Assembly: GCF_003710085.1 (NCBI RefSeq) | Contig: NZ_CP033324.1 | Location: forward strand, 1,240,001 to 1,304,000 | DNA length: 64,000 bases | Source of the DNA: Nocardioides pantholopis | GTDB lineage: Bacteria; Actinomycetota; Actinomycetes; Propionibacteriales; Nocardioidaceae | Direction: 5' to 3' | In this document: in pieces, positions 49,975 to 60,355 of the stretch | Layout of the letters: every line of letters begins with the position of its first letter | How positions within the stretch are numbered: the stretch's first letter is position 1 | Program-made: the position numbers and the translations under genes | The notes under the pieces: model-generated | Database searches by the model: none | Seen by the model: the letters and a program-made list of their open reading frames with translations, nothing else | Told to the model about the DNA's origin: nothing

Positions 49975-51096
49975 GTGCCCGGAGCCCGACGAGACAGTGT
50001 TGCCTTCACGGTCGTCGTGACCGTGCTGGTGCTGCTCGGCGCCGCCGTGATGCTGCTGCTCATCGCGCTCTCCGGCGGACCGGGCTCGCTCGCGCTGGCC
50101 GCCGTCCTGGCCGCGCTGCCCGTCGGCCCGCTCGTCGGCTGCTACCTCTGGCTGGACCGCTACGAGCCCGAGCCGCGCGTGCTGCTGGTCCTGGGCCTGC
50201 TGTGGGGCGGCTTCGTCGCCACCGCCGCGGCGATCCTGCTGCAGGGTGTCGGCGGCCTGGTCGCCGGCTTCAGCGAGGCCGCGGACCTGGCGGTCGTCGC
50301 ACCGGTCACCGAGGAGCTCTGCAAGGGCGCGTTCCTGCTCCTGCTGCTGTGGTGGCGCCGCGCGGAGCTCGACGGCATCCTCGACGGCATCGTCTACGCC
50401 GGCATGGTCGGCATCGGCTTCGCCTTCACCGAGAACATCCTCTACCTCGTCGCTGCCTACGACGGCACCGACGGGCTGGTGCCGGGCGGCGCCGGAGAGC
50501 TCACCGCCACGTTCGTGGTGCGCTGCCTGTTCAGCCCGTTCGCCCACCCCTTCTTCACGACCTTCATCGGCATCGGCATCGGCGTGGCCGTCGGCTCGCG
50601 CAGCCGGGCGGTCCGCGTCGTCGCGCCGCTGGCCGGGTACGTCGTCGCCGTGATCGCCCACGGCCTCTGGAACGGCTCCACGACCTTCGGGTTCGGCGGC
50701 TTCCTGGTCGTGTACGTCGTGCTGATGGTCCCCGCCTTCGTCGGCCTGATCGCCTTCGCGGTCTGGGCCCGTCACTCCGAGCGCCGGATGCTGGCGGCCG
50801 CCCTCGGCGACGCCGCCCGTCGCGGACTGGTGCCCGCCACCGACATCGGCTGGGTCGTCGACCTGCGCGCCCGCCGACAGGCCCGCGCCTACGCCCGCGC
50901 GACCTTCGGTCCCGCCGCGGAGCAGGCGATGCGTGACTATCAGCAGGCCGCGGTCGAGCTTGGTTTCCTGCACCACCGCTACCTCCGCGGCACCGCGCCG
51001 CCGGACTACGCGGCCCGTGGTCAGGAGTACGTCGCGAGGATCGGTGCCGTGCGCCCGTTCATCGCCTTTCCCGGACAGGTGGTACCCGCCAGATGA
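49975..51096 (+). CDS. PrsW family intramembrane metalloprotease
   Basis: The 373-residue membrane protein (GTG 49975) has about eight helices and the PrsW motifs: the EELCK glutamate pair (about 117-121), FAFTENILY (about 142), AHPFFTTF (about 188) and AHGLWNG (about 225). In Bacillus, PrsW cleaves the anti-sigma factor RsiW; the substrate here is unknown. The cytoplasmic C-terminus (about 260-373) is long. Its stop overlaps the start of the dynamin-like GTPase gene (ATGA), so protease and GTPases are coexpressed. Confidence 0.88.
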   Translation: MPGARRDSVAFTVVVTVLVLLGAAVMLLLIALSGGPGSLALAAVLAALPVGPLVGCYLWLDRYEPEPRVLLVLGLLWGGFVATAAAILLQGVGGLVAGFSEAADLAVVAPVTEELCKGAFLLLLLWWRRAELDGILDGIVYAGMVGIGFAFTENILYLVAAYDGTDGLVPGGAGELTATFVVRCLFSPFAHPFFTTFIGIGIGVAVGSRSRAVRVVAPLAGYVVAVIAHGLWNGSTTFGFGGFLVVYVVLMVPAFVGLIAFAVWARHSERRMLAAALGDAARRGLVPATDIGWVVDLRARRQARAYARATFGPAAEQAMRDYQQAAVELGFLHHRYLRGTAPPDYAARGQEYVARIGAVRPFIAFPGQVVPAR

Positions 51097-52841
51097 CACC
51101 CACGCTGGGCGCGAGCTCGAGCGACGGCGCGCAGATGCTGACCGCCCTGGTCCGCCTCCACGGCGCGCTGCAGAGGACGACGCTGCCCCTCGACACCCCG
51201 GCAGCGGACGAGCAGCGCGCGGCGCTGCGCGACGTCGTCGACCAGCTCGAGGACTACATCATCCCGCGGGTCACGACCCTCGAGGCACCGATGCTCGTCG
51301 TCGTCGGCGGGTCGACCGGGGCCGGCAAGTCCACGCTCGTCAACTCCCTCGTCGGGCGCCGGGTCACCCAGCCGGGCGTGCTGCGCCCGACCACGAAGTC
51401 GCCGGTGCTGGTGCACAACCCCGCGGACCGGACCTGGTTCGGCCAGGACCGGCTGCTGCCCGACCTGCGCCGCGTCGACCACGAGACCACCGACCAGGAC
51501 GCCCTCCAGCTGATCGCCTCCGACACGGTTCCCGCCGGGATCGCGCTGCTCGACGCCCCCGACGTCGACTCGGTCGACGAGCGCAACCGCGAGCTGGCCG
51601 CCCAGCTGCTGACCGCCGCCGACCTGTGGCTCTTCGTCACCTCGGCCGCGCGGTACGCCGACCAGGTGCCGTGGGAGTACCTGCGGGAGGCCGCCGACCG
51701 CTCCACAGCCGTCGCGGTCGTGCTGGACCGCACCGCCCCGGACGCCGTCCAGACGGTCTCGACCCACCTCGCCCGGATGCTCGCCTCGCGCGGCCTGAAG
51801 GACTCCCCGCTGTTCATCGTCCACGAGGGCACCGTGACGCCGGAGGGGCTGCTCCCGGCCGCCCACGTCGAGGACATCCGCCTCTGGCTGGAGTCGCTGG
51901 CCCACGACGGCGGCGCCCGCAGCGAGGTCGTGCGCCAGACCCTCGAGGGCACCGTCCGGGCGCTCACGCTCCGGGTGCACCCGCTCGCGGACGCCGCCGC
52001 CGAGCAGGCCGCCGCCCGGACCCGGCTGCAGGGCGCCGCCGAGACGGCGTACGACGAGGCCGCGGCGGCGCTGCTGTCCGGGGCCACCGACGGCAGCCTG
52101 GTCAGCGGCGAGCTGCTGACCCGCTGGCAGGAGTTCGTCGGCACCGGTGAGCTGCTGCGCAGCCTGGAGGACAAGGTCGGCTGGCTGCGCGACCGCGTCG
52201 TCAACGCGGTCAAGGGCAAGCCCCAGCAGGCGGAGCGGGTGGCCCTCACGGTCGAGGCCGCGCTCGAGGGCGCGGTCCTCGAGCACGGCGCGCGGGCTGC
52301 GGAGGCCGCGGCCGCGCAGTGGCGCGAGCGTCCCGAGGGCGCCGCGGCGCTGAGCCTGGCCGAGGAGCGCGGGTCCGGGCCGCTCGGCCGGGTCTCCGGC
52401 GGGCTGAGCCGGCAGGCCGAGGACGCCGTCCGCGCCTGGCAGCAGGACGTCGCCGAGCTGGTGCGCCTGGCCGGTGCCGACAAGCGCACGACCGCGCGGT
52501 TCCTGGTCTACGGCGTGCCCGGTCTCTCGGTGGCGCTCTCGGTCGTCGCTCTCGACGAGGCCGACGGCGACGCGACCGCGGCCGGCCGGCGGCTCCTGGA
52601 GGCCGTCTTCGGCCTCGACACCGCGCCGGCGCTGGTCCAGCGCGCCCGGGACGCCCTGGAGTTCCGGCTCGCGGACCTGCTCGCCGGCGAGCGTCGCCGC
52701 TGGGACGCCTTCCTCGACGGGCTCGGCATCGAGGAGGAGGCCGCCAACGATCTGCGCCAGGCGGCCCGCCGCGTCGACGACGTCCGCTTCGCTGCGGCCC
52801 GGCGCACGGGCGAGGTCAGCCCCGATGCCCACACGCCCTAG
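51093..52841 (+). CDS. Dynamin-like GTPase (DynA/DynB-type), first of pair
   Basis: The 582-residue protein has a G domain with P-loop VVVGGSTGAGKSTLVNSLVG (about 69-88), Thr switch TTKSPVLVHNP, and LLDAPDVDSVDERN as the DxxG-like segment (about 150). Long helical regions follow (about 270-580). A weak hydrophobic segment, FLVYGVPGLSVALSVVAL (about 470), may contact membrane. It resembles one of the paired actinobacterial dynamin-like proteins which, in Streptomyces, support septum formation. It is coupled to prsW upstream and followed 42 nt later by the second GTPase. Confidence 0.8.
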   Translation: MTPTLGASSSDGAQMLTALVRLHGALQRTTLPLDTPAADEQRAALRDVVDQLEDYIIPRVTTLEAPMLVVVGGSTGAGKSTLVNSLVGRRVTQPGVLRPTTKSPVLVHNPADRTWFGQDRLLPDLRRVDHETTDQDALQLIASDTVPAGIALLDAPDVDSVDERNRELAAQLLTAADLWLFVTSAARYADQVPWEYLREAADRSTAVAVVLDRTAPDAVQTVSTHLARMLASRGLKDSPLFIVHEGTVTPEGLLPAAHVEDIRLWLESLAHDGGARSEVVRQTLEGTVRALTLRVHPLADAAAEQAAARTRLQGAAETAYDEAAAALLSGATDGSLVSGELLTRWQEFVGTGELLRSLEDKVGWLRDRVVNAVKGKPQQAERVALTVEAALEGAVLEHGARAAEAAAAQWRERPEGAAALSLAEERGSGPLGRVSGGLSRQAEDAVRAWQQDVAELVRLAGADKRTTARFLVYGVPGLSVALSVVALDEADGDATAAGRRLLEAVFGLDTAPALVQRARDALEFRLADLLAGERRRWDAFLDGLGIEEEAANDLRQAARRVDDVRFAAARRTGEVSPDAHTP

Positions 52842-52883
52842 GGTGGTCGGAGCACGATCTGTAGTCGGACTGAGTGGGAGACG

Positions 52884-54545
52884 ATGACATCCTCGCCTGA
52901 GGCCGGGCCCGAGGCCGCGACCGTTCCTGCGTCTGCAGGGGTGGGTGACGGGTCCGAGGTGGGTGCCCGGGTCGCCGCGCTGGAGTCCGCTGTCGGCGCC
53001 GCGACCGGCCGCCTCGACGACCGGGTTCTCGCGCCCGCCCGCACGGTCACCGACCGTGCCGCGGCGCGGCTGCGGCTCTCCGCCGACCACACGGTCGTCG
53101 CGATCGCCGGCGCGACCGGGTCGGGGAAGTCCTCCACCTTCAACGCCCTCACCGGCCTGGAGCTCTCCGCCGTCGGCGTCCGTCGGCCGACGACGTCGTG
53201 GGCGACCGCCTGCGTGTGGGGCTCCGACGGGGCCCACGAGCTCCTGGAGTGGCTCGGCATCCCGGCCCGCCACCAGACCACCCGCGACTCGATGCTCGAC
53301 ACCCGCCGCGAGGACAACGCCCTCGATGGCGTGGTCCTCCTCGACCTCCCCGACCACGACTCCACCGAGGTCTCCCACCACCTCGAGGTCGACCGGCTCG
53401 TCGCGCTGGCCGACATGATGGTCTGGGTCCTGGACCCGCAGAAGTACGCCGACGCGGCGATCCACCACCGCTACCTGGAGCCGCTGCGCACCCACGGCGA
53501 GGTCATGGTGGTCGTCCTCAACCACATCGACACGGTGCCGCCGGAGCGCCGCCAGGCGATGGTCGACGACGTGCGCCGCCTGCTCGAGGCCGACGGCCTC
53601 CCCGACGTGCCGGTCGTCGCGGTCAGCGCCCGGGAGGGCATCGGCCTCGACGACCTGCGGGCGCTGATCCGGCGCCGGGTCGAGGAGAAGCGGATGTCGC
53701 GCGCCCGGCTCCAGGCCGACGTGCGCGCCGCGGCGGAGCGGGTCGAGGAGGTCAGCGGTACGGCCGCGCCGCGCAGCCTCTCCGACGAGCGGGTCCAGCG
53801 CCTCGAGGACGGTCTCGCGGAGGCGGCGGGCGTGCCCGCCGTCGCCGAGGCGGTCGAGCGCTCGACGCGCAGCAGGGCTCGCCGGGCCACCGGCTGGCCG
53901 CCCGTGGCCTGGGTCTCCGCGCTGCGCCCCGACCCCCTCGCGAAGCTGGGCCTGGACCTCGGCGACGAGGCCGCCACCCTCGGCGGCCGCTCCGGCCGTG
54001 GGCCGGAGGCCGCCTCCGTCCAGCGGTCCCGGGTCGACAGCGAGGTCCGCTCGCTGCTCGACGACGTCACCGACGGGCTGGCCGAGCCCTGGGCGGTGGC
54101 GGTGCGCCGCGAGCCGGTCGCCGCGCTCGGCACCCTCGGCGACCGCCTCGACGAGTCGCTGCGCGCCACCGACCTGGGCGCCTCCCGGCTGCCCGGCTGG
54201 GTGCAGCTCGTGCGGGTGCTGCAGTGGCTGCTCCTGCTCGCCGCCGTCGGCGGCGGCGTGTGGGCGCTGCTGGACGCGACCGGCACGGTCGAGGACGCCC
54301 CGGAGGTCGCGGGCATCTCCGTGCCGCTGCTGCTCCTGGGCGGCGGTGTCCTCCTCGGTCTGGTGCTGTGGCTGGTCTCGGCCGGGCTGGTGCGCGGGGC
54401 CGCGCGCCGTCAGGCCGAGCGGGCCGAGGTGCGCCTGCGGGAGTCGATCGCGGCGGTGAGCTCCGAGCTGGTCGTCACGCCGGTGCGCACCGAGCTGGCC
54501 GCCTACGAGACCTGCCACCGGGGCCTGGCCACCGCGCTGCGCTGA
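52884..54545 (+). CDS. YfjP/dynamin-like membrane GTPase, second of pair
   Basis: The 553-residue protein has P-loop AIAGATGSGKSSTFNALTG (about 73-91), switch-Thr RRPTTSWATACVW, DLPDHDSTE as the G3 motif (about 154) and VVLNHIDTVPP as an NHxD-type G4. Two adjacent membrane helices (about 445-500: LQWLLLLAAVGGGVWALL and VPLLLLGGGVLLGLVLWLVSAGLV) anchor it near the C-terminus, as in DynB-type proteins. Together with the preceding GTPase it probably forms a membrane-remodelling complex at the division site; this is inferred from family and gene pairing. Confidence 0.82.
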   Translation: MTSSPEAGPEAATVPASAGVGDGSEVGARVAALESAVGAATGRLDDRVLAPARTVTDRAAARLRLSADHTVVAIAGATGSGKSSTFNALTGLELSAVGVRRPTTSWATACVWGSDGAHELLEWLGIPARHQTTRDSMLDTRREDNALDGVVLLDLPDHDSTEVSHHLEVDRLVALADMMVWVLDPQKYADAAIHHRYLEPLRTHGEVMVVVLNHIDTVPPERRQAMVDDVRRLLEADGLPDVPVVAVSAREGIGLDDLRALIRRRVEEKRMSRARLQADVRAAAERVEEVSGTAAPRSLSDERVQRLEDGLAEAAGVPAVAEAVERSTRSRARRATGWPPVAWVSALRPDPLAKLGLDLGDEAATLGGRSGRGPEAASVQRSRVDSEVRSLLDDVTDGLAEPWAVAVRREPVAALGTLGDRLDESLRATDLGASRLPGWVQLVRVLQWLLLLAAVGGGVWALLDATGTVEDAPEVAGISVPLLLLGGGVLLGLVLWLVSAGLVRGAARRQAERAEVRLRESIAAVSSELVVTPVRTELAAYETCHRGLATALR

Positions 54546-54694
54546 GCCGGTTCCCGGGTGGGCCCGGGCCGGCCACCGCACACAGGCACGCCCCGGGCCG
54601 GGGCGGTCCACAGCCGGGCACCGGGTCCGGACGCCCGGTCGGCGACGTCGCCGAGTCTCGAGGCATCCACTGCATCGAGACAGGAGACGCACCC

Positions 54695-55141
54695 ATGTCC
54701 GACACCCTCGTCACTCTCCAGGGCTGGCTCGGCGGCGACGTGACCCTGAGGCAGGCGGCCGGCGTGCCGGTCGCCAGCTTCCGGGTCGCCTGCACGCCCC
54801 GGCGCTACCAGCGCAGCACCGACACCTGGGGTGACGGACCGACGCAGTGGTACACCGTCAACGTCTGGCGCGGGCTGGCCGAGAACGCCGCGCGCTCGCT
54901 GCGGCGCGGCGACCCGGTGGTGCTGCACGGCCGGCTCAACCTCAGCGTCTGGGTCAACGCCCAGGGGGAGGAGGTCACGACGTTCGAGGTCGACGCCGTC
55001 CACGTGGGCCACGACCTGAGCCGCGGCACCAGCGCGTTCACCCGCACCCCCCGACCGACGCGGGAGGCCGCGGACGCCGCCGCCGACGGCGCGGGGCCGT
55101 CGGGGCAGTCGGCGTCCGCGGCCCCCGGGGCCGCCGCCTGA
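54695..55141 (+). CDS. ssb: Single-stranded DNA-binding protein paralog without acidic tail
   Basis: The 148-residue protein has an OB fold (about 3-108): VTLQGWLGGDVTLRQAAG, VASFRVACTPRRYQRSTDTWGDG, TQWYTVNVWRGLAENA and GDPVVLHGRLNLSVW. The C-terminus is Ala/Gly-rich and ends in AAPGAAA, so the acidic DDDIPF-like tip that recruits replication partners is missing. It is therefore probably a specialised second SSB like Streptomyces SsbB, rather than the replicative one. It has AGGAGA upstream and lies 149 bp after the GTPase pair; the 2-bp gap to the next stop is tail-to-tail. Confidence 0.9.
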   Translation: MSDTLVTLQGWLGGDVTLRQAAGVPVASFRVACTPRRYQRSTDTWGDGPTQWYTVNVWRGLAENAARSLRRGDPVVLHGRLNLSVWVNAQGEEVTTFEVDAVHVGHDLSRGTSAFTRTPRPTREAADAAADGAGPSGQSASAAPGAAA

Positions 55142-55143
55142 CC

Positions 55144-56073
55144 TCAGCGGCGCGACGGCGTCCAGCTGGTCCAGGCCGGGTCGGCGGCGATGGCGGCCAC
55201 CTGGCTCGGCCGCAGCGCCGGCGGTCCTGCCGAGGCCGGCGGACCCCACTTGCGCTCGGTCGAGTTGGCGACGGCGACATAGATCTGGCCGTCACCGACC
55301 CGTCGGCGAGCCTCGTGGTAGGTCACGCCCCGGTCGGTGAACGAGACCGACCGGGTGTCGGGTCCGTCGTTCTCGCACCGGGGCGGGCCCGCCAGCTCCT
55401 GGAAGTCCCACCCGGACAGGTCGCAGCCGAGGTCCTGCGCGAGCTGGGCGGCCCGCGCGTCCGGGTCGTCCGGAAGCTGGACGAGCATCACCTCGATGCT
55501 GCCGAGGACTCCGTCGGCGTCGGCGAGGGTGGCGCTCAGCGTGCCCTGGAGCCTCGTGGGCTCTCCGGGGGCGGCGTCGGTGGCGCGCCGCTCGTACGAC
55601 GCGATCGTGACGCCCTCGGGCAGTCGGGCCCGCAGGCGCGACAGCATCGGGCCGACCGGCATGTCCCACCATCCCGGCCGGGCGGCGAACGGTGTCGCCT
55701 CCGGCTCCGGCACGACCAGGGCCCCGCCGGGCGTGGGGGTGGCCGTCGCGCTCGCATCGGGGGTCGGCTCGGCGTTGCCGTCGGGGGAGGGGCTGACCGA
55801 GACGTCGGTGGACGTGGCCGGGACCCCCCGGCTGGGCGTGTCGTCCCCGCTCCCGGCCAGGGGAAGGGCGACCACGGCCACGGTGGTGGCTGCCAGGACG
55901 GCGGCCTCGATCCTGCGGCGTCGACGCAGCCGACGTCCGGCGGTCACGGCGTGGTCGTGGAGGCCTGCCACGTCGGGGGAGACTCCGCGCATGGTGCGGT
56001 CGAAGAGGTCGTGCAGGTCCTGCTCGGGGCTGGTTCCGGGGTTGGTCTCGGGGCTGGTCTCGGGACTGGTCAT
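55144..56073 (-). CDS. Membrane protein partner of SigE-type sigma factor (putative anti-sigma)
   Basis: The 309-residue protein starts with repeats of SPET/NPGTSPE, then a cytoplasmic helix (DLHDLFDRTMRGVSPDVAGL), a basic run and a single membrane helix (about 57-77, IEAAVLAATTVAVVALPLAG). A Pro/Thr/Ser linker and an external domain of about 180 residues follow. The layout fits anti-sigma factors or their relatives, but no zinc HxxxCxxC motif is present. Its ATG overlaps the sigma factor stop (ATGA), which strongly links the two. Confidence 0.75.
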   Translation of the reverse strand: MTSPETSPETNPGTSPEQDLHDLFDRTMRGVSPDVAGLHDHAVTAGRRLRRRRRIEAAVLAATTVAVVALPLAGSGDDTPSRGVPATSTDVSVSPSPDGNAEPTPDASATATPTPGGALVVPEPEATPFAARPGWWDMPVGPMLSRLRARLPEGVTIASYERRATDAAPGEPTRLQGTLSATLADADGVLGSIEVMLVQLPDDPDARAAQLAQDLGCDLSGWDFQELAGPPRCENDGPDTRSVSFTDRGVTYHEARRRVGDGQIYVAVANSTERKWGPPASAGPPALRPSQVAAIAADPAWTSWTPSRR

Positions 56074-56603
56074 CGGGTCCTCCGCTGAGCGATCTCGGGG
56101 GTGGTGACGGGGGCCGGGCGCGGCTCGAGCACGCCCCGCAACGACCGGAGCGCGCGCAGGCTGCGGTTCTTCACCGCCGCCTCGGTGATGCCCAGGGCGT
56201 CGGCCGTCTGGGCGACCGTGCGGTCCTCCCAGTGGCGCAGCACGACCACTGCCCGGTCGACGGGGGCCAGCGTGGCCAGGGCGGCCATCAGCGCGAGCCG
56301 CTCGGCGACGTCGGGGTCCCGGGCGGCGACGTCGGGGGTCTCGGCGACGGGCACCTCGGTGCTGCTGCGCCGGCGCCGCTCGGAGAGGAACGCCTTGATC
56401 AGCACCCCGTGGGCGTAGGCGACCGGGTCCTCGGCGCCGCGGACCCGCCACCAGGCGGCGTACACCTTGGCGAGCGCCGTCTGGACGAGGTCCTCGGCCG
56501 CGTCGGGCGAGGTGGTGAGGAGCAGCGCGTTGCGGTAGAGCTGCGGCGAGCGCGCCACCACGAACTCCGAGAACTGCGCATCCCTGGGGGAGATGGGTCG
56601 CAC
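56070..56603 (-). CDS. SigE-family ECF RNA polymerase sigma factor
   Basis: The 177-residue protein (GTG 56603 with GGAGG upstream) has region 2 in FSEFVVARSPQLYRNALLLTTSPDAAEDLVQTALAKVYAAWWRV and region 4 in ALATLAPVDRAVVVLRHWEDRTVAQTADALGITEAAVKNRSLRALRSL. This is the actinobacterial SigE/SigE-M family, usually paired with a single-pass membrane protein, as here. Its stimulus and regulon are unknown. Confidence 0.9.
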   Translation of the reverse strand: MRPISPRDAQFSEFVVARSPQLYRNALLLTTSPDAAEDLVQTALAKVYAAWWRVRGAEDPVAYAHGVLIKAFLSERRRRSSTEVPVAETPDVAARDPDVAERLALMAALATLAPVDRAVVVLRHWEDRTVAQTADALGITEAAVKNRSLRALRSLRGVLEPRPAPVTTPEIAQRRTR

Positions 56604-56704
56604 CGGTCCTCCTTCGGTGTCGGGAGGCCGGGTGGCCTCTCCTTTCCCAGACGCCGCGACCCCGCGATAGGTCTCAGGGGTTTCGGCAACTAGGCTCGGG
56701 GACC

Positions 56705-58387
<1,683 letters not shown>

Positions 58388-58435
58388 GCAGGTCCTGATC
58401 CGCGGAAGGGCGTCCGCGGCCGGCTCAGGCGTCGA

Positions 58436-58933
58436 TCACGACGTGGGCAGGCCGCGGATGTCCACTTCCGGGTGCGCCGAGACGAGGTCGTCGGCGACCG
58501 CGTTCATCACCCTGCCCATGGCGGCGAAGTCGGCCTCGCTGACCAGGTCGACGAGGTGCTCGCGCACCCCGGTGACGTGGACCGGCGCGGCCCGCACGAG
58601 CAGCTCGCGGCCCCGCTCGGTCAGGTTGGCGAGGATGCCGCGGCCGTCGTCCGGCGAGGTCGAGCGGCGCACCAGACCGGCCTTCTCCATCCGGGCGACC
58701 GTGTGGGTGACCCGGCTGCGGCTGTGCGCCAGCGCGTCGGCCAGCCGGGCCATCCGCATCTGGCCGTCGGCCTCCGAGAGGCGGACCAGGATCTCGTACT
58801 CGGCCAGCGAGAGGTTGAACCGCTGGCGCAACTCGTCGTCGAGTCGCGACCACAGCAGCGTGGTGGCGACCAGCAGCGCCCGCCAGGAGCGCTGCTGGTC
58901 CGGGTCGAGCCATCGCACGTCCGAGTCGGTCAC
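58436..58933 (-). CDS. MarR family transcriptional regulator
   Basis: The 165-residue protein (GTG 58933) has the winged-helix MarR pattern: LSLAEYEILVRLSEADGQMRMARLADALAHSRSRVTHTVARMEKAGLVRR and the wing SPDDGRGILANLTERG. It lies 37 bp downstream of the thiolase gene and reads the same way, so it may be cotranscribed with it. Its ligand is unknown. Confidence 0.88.
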   Translation of the reverse strand: MTDSDVRWLDPDQQRSWRALLVATTLLWSRLDDELRQRFNLSLAEYEILVRLSEADGQMRMARLADALAHSRSRVTHTVARMEKAGLVRRSTSPDDGRGILANLTERGRELLVRAAPVHVTGVREHLVDLVSEADFAAMGRVMNAVADDLVSAHPEVDIRGLPTS

Positions 58934-58970
58934 GGCGGCAGTCTAGGCTGCCGCCCGGCCCGGGGGCCGC

Positions 58971-60185
58971 TCAGACGCGCTCGAGGATCAGCGCCATGCC
59001 CTGTCCGCCGCCGACGCACATCGTGATCAGGCCCGTGGTCTTGTCGTGCCACTCCAGCGAGTTCAGCATCGTGTTCTGCAGGCGCGCGCCGGACATCCCG
59101 AAGGGGTGGCCGACCGCGATCGCGCCGCCGTTGACGTTGAGCCGGTCGAGGTCGATGCCGAGCTCCTGGTAGGACGGGACGACCTGGGCGGCGAACGCCT
59201 CGTTGATCTCGACCAGGTCGATGTCGCCGATGCTCATGCCGGCCGACGCCAGCGCCCGCTGGGTCGCCTCGACAGGGCCCAGGCCCATGATCTCGGGGGA
59301 GAGGCCGGACACGCCGGTCGCGACGATCCGGGCCAGGGGCGTGATGCCGAGCTCGGCGGCGCGGGTGTCGGACATGATGACCACCGCCGCGGCGCCGTCG
59401 TTGAGGGCGCAGCAGTTGCCGGCCGTGACGACGCCGTCGGGGCGGAAGACGGGCTTGAGCTGCGCCAGGCTGTCGTAGGTGACCCCGGCCCGCGGGCCGT
59501 CGTCCTGGGAGACGATCACGCCGTCGGGGGTCGTGACCGGCGTGATCTCCCGGGCCCAGAAGCCGTCGGCGATGGCCTTCTCGGCCAGGTTCTGGGAGCG
59601 CACGGCGAACTCGTCGAGCTCCTTGCGGTCCAGGCCGCGCAACTGGGCGACGTTCTCGGCGGTCTGGCCCATCGCGATGTAGATGTCCGGCAGCGCGCCG
59701 CTCTGGCGCGGGTCGTCCCACTGCTGGCCGCCCTCGGCTGCCCGGACGGTACGGGTCTGCGCGTCCTCGAAGAGCGGGTTCTTGGTGTCGGGCAGGTGGT
59801 CGGAGGTGCCCTTGGCGAAGCGGGAGACGGTCTCGACGCCGGAGGAGATGAAGACGTCGCCCTCGCCGGCCTTGATCGCGTGGAAGGCCATCCGGGTGGT
59901 CTGCACCGACGAGGAGCAGTAGCGGGTGATCGTGGCGCCGGGGACCCCGTCCAGGCCGAGCATCACGTTGACCACGCGACCCATGTTGTTGCCGGACTCG
60001 CCGCCGGGCAGGCCGCAGCCGAGGTAGTGGTCGTCGATCGTGGTCGGGTCCAGCTCGGGCACCTTGTCCAGGGCCGCCTGGATGACGAGCGCCGAGAGGT
60101 CGTCGGGACGGAAGTCCGTGAGCGAGCCCTTGTTCGCACGCCCGATGGGGCTGCGGGTGGCGGAAACGATGACTGCCTCGGGCAT
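58971..60185 (-). CDS. Acetyl-CoA C-acetyltransferase / 3-ketoacyl-CoA thiolase
   Basis: The 404-residue enzyme has the thiolase catalytic set: nucleophilic Cys90 in TRYCSSS, the His in GGAIAVGHPFGMSGAR and the second Cys in MCVGGGQGMALI. It cleaves or condenses acyl-CoAs in fatty-acid or similar degradation and is of the FadA/AtoB type. The start at ATG 60185 has AGGAGAG upstream. It is divergent from a tandem-hotdog thioesterase gene. No dehydrogenase or hydratase partner adjoins it. Confidence 0.94.
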   Translation of the reverse strand: MPEAVIVSATRSPIGRANKGSLTDFRPDDLSALVIQAALDKVPELDPTTIDDHYLGCGLPGGESGNNMGRVVNVMLGLDGVPGATITRYCSSSVQTTRMAFHAIKAGEGDVFISSGVETVSRFAKGTSDHLPDTKNPLFEDAQTRTVRAAEGGQQWDDPRQSGALPDIYIAMGQTAENVAQLRGLDRKELDEFAVRSQNLAEKAIADGFWAREITPVTTPDGVIVSQDDGPRAGVTYDSLAQLKPVFRPDGVVTAGNCCALNDGAAAVVIMSDTRAAELGITPLARIVATGVSGLSPEIMGLGPVEATQRALASAGMSIGDIDLVEINEAFAAQVVPSYQELGIDLDRLNVNGGAIAVGHPFGMSGARLQNTMLNSLEWHDKTTGLITMCVGGGQGMALILERV

Positions 60186-60355
60186 GAGGACTCTCCTGCG
60201 TCTCGGGGGTGCTGGACTGCTCACCCTAGACTCCGGCAGGTCGTCTGCGAACGTCTGCGAACGTCTCCGGGCGCGGTGCCGGGCGGGCCTGTGCAGTGCG
60301 CCCACTGGTGCGCCCACTGCGCCGGGCCCCGGCCGGCTCTGGCAGCATCGCCCGG

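Noticed and set aside
55144..56073. Zinc-binding anti-sigma (ZAS) domain
   Set aside because: The HxxxCxxC motif is absent, so only the gene overlap and membrane topology support an anti-sigma role.
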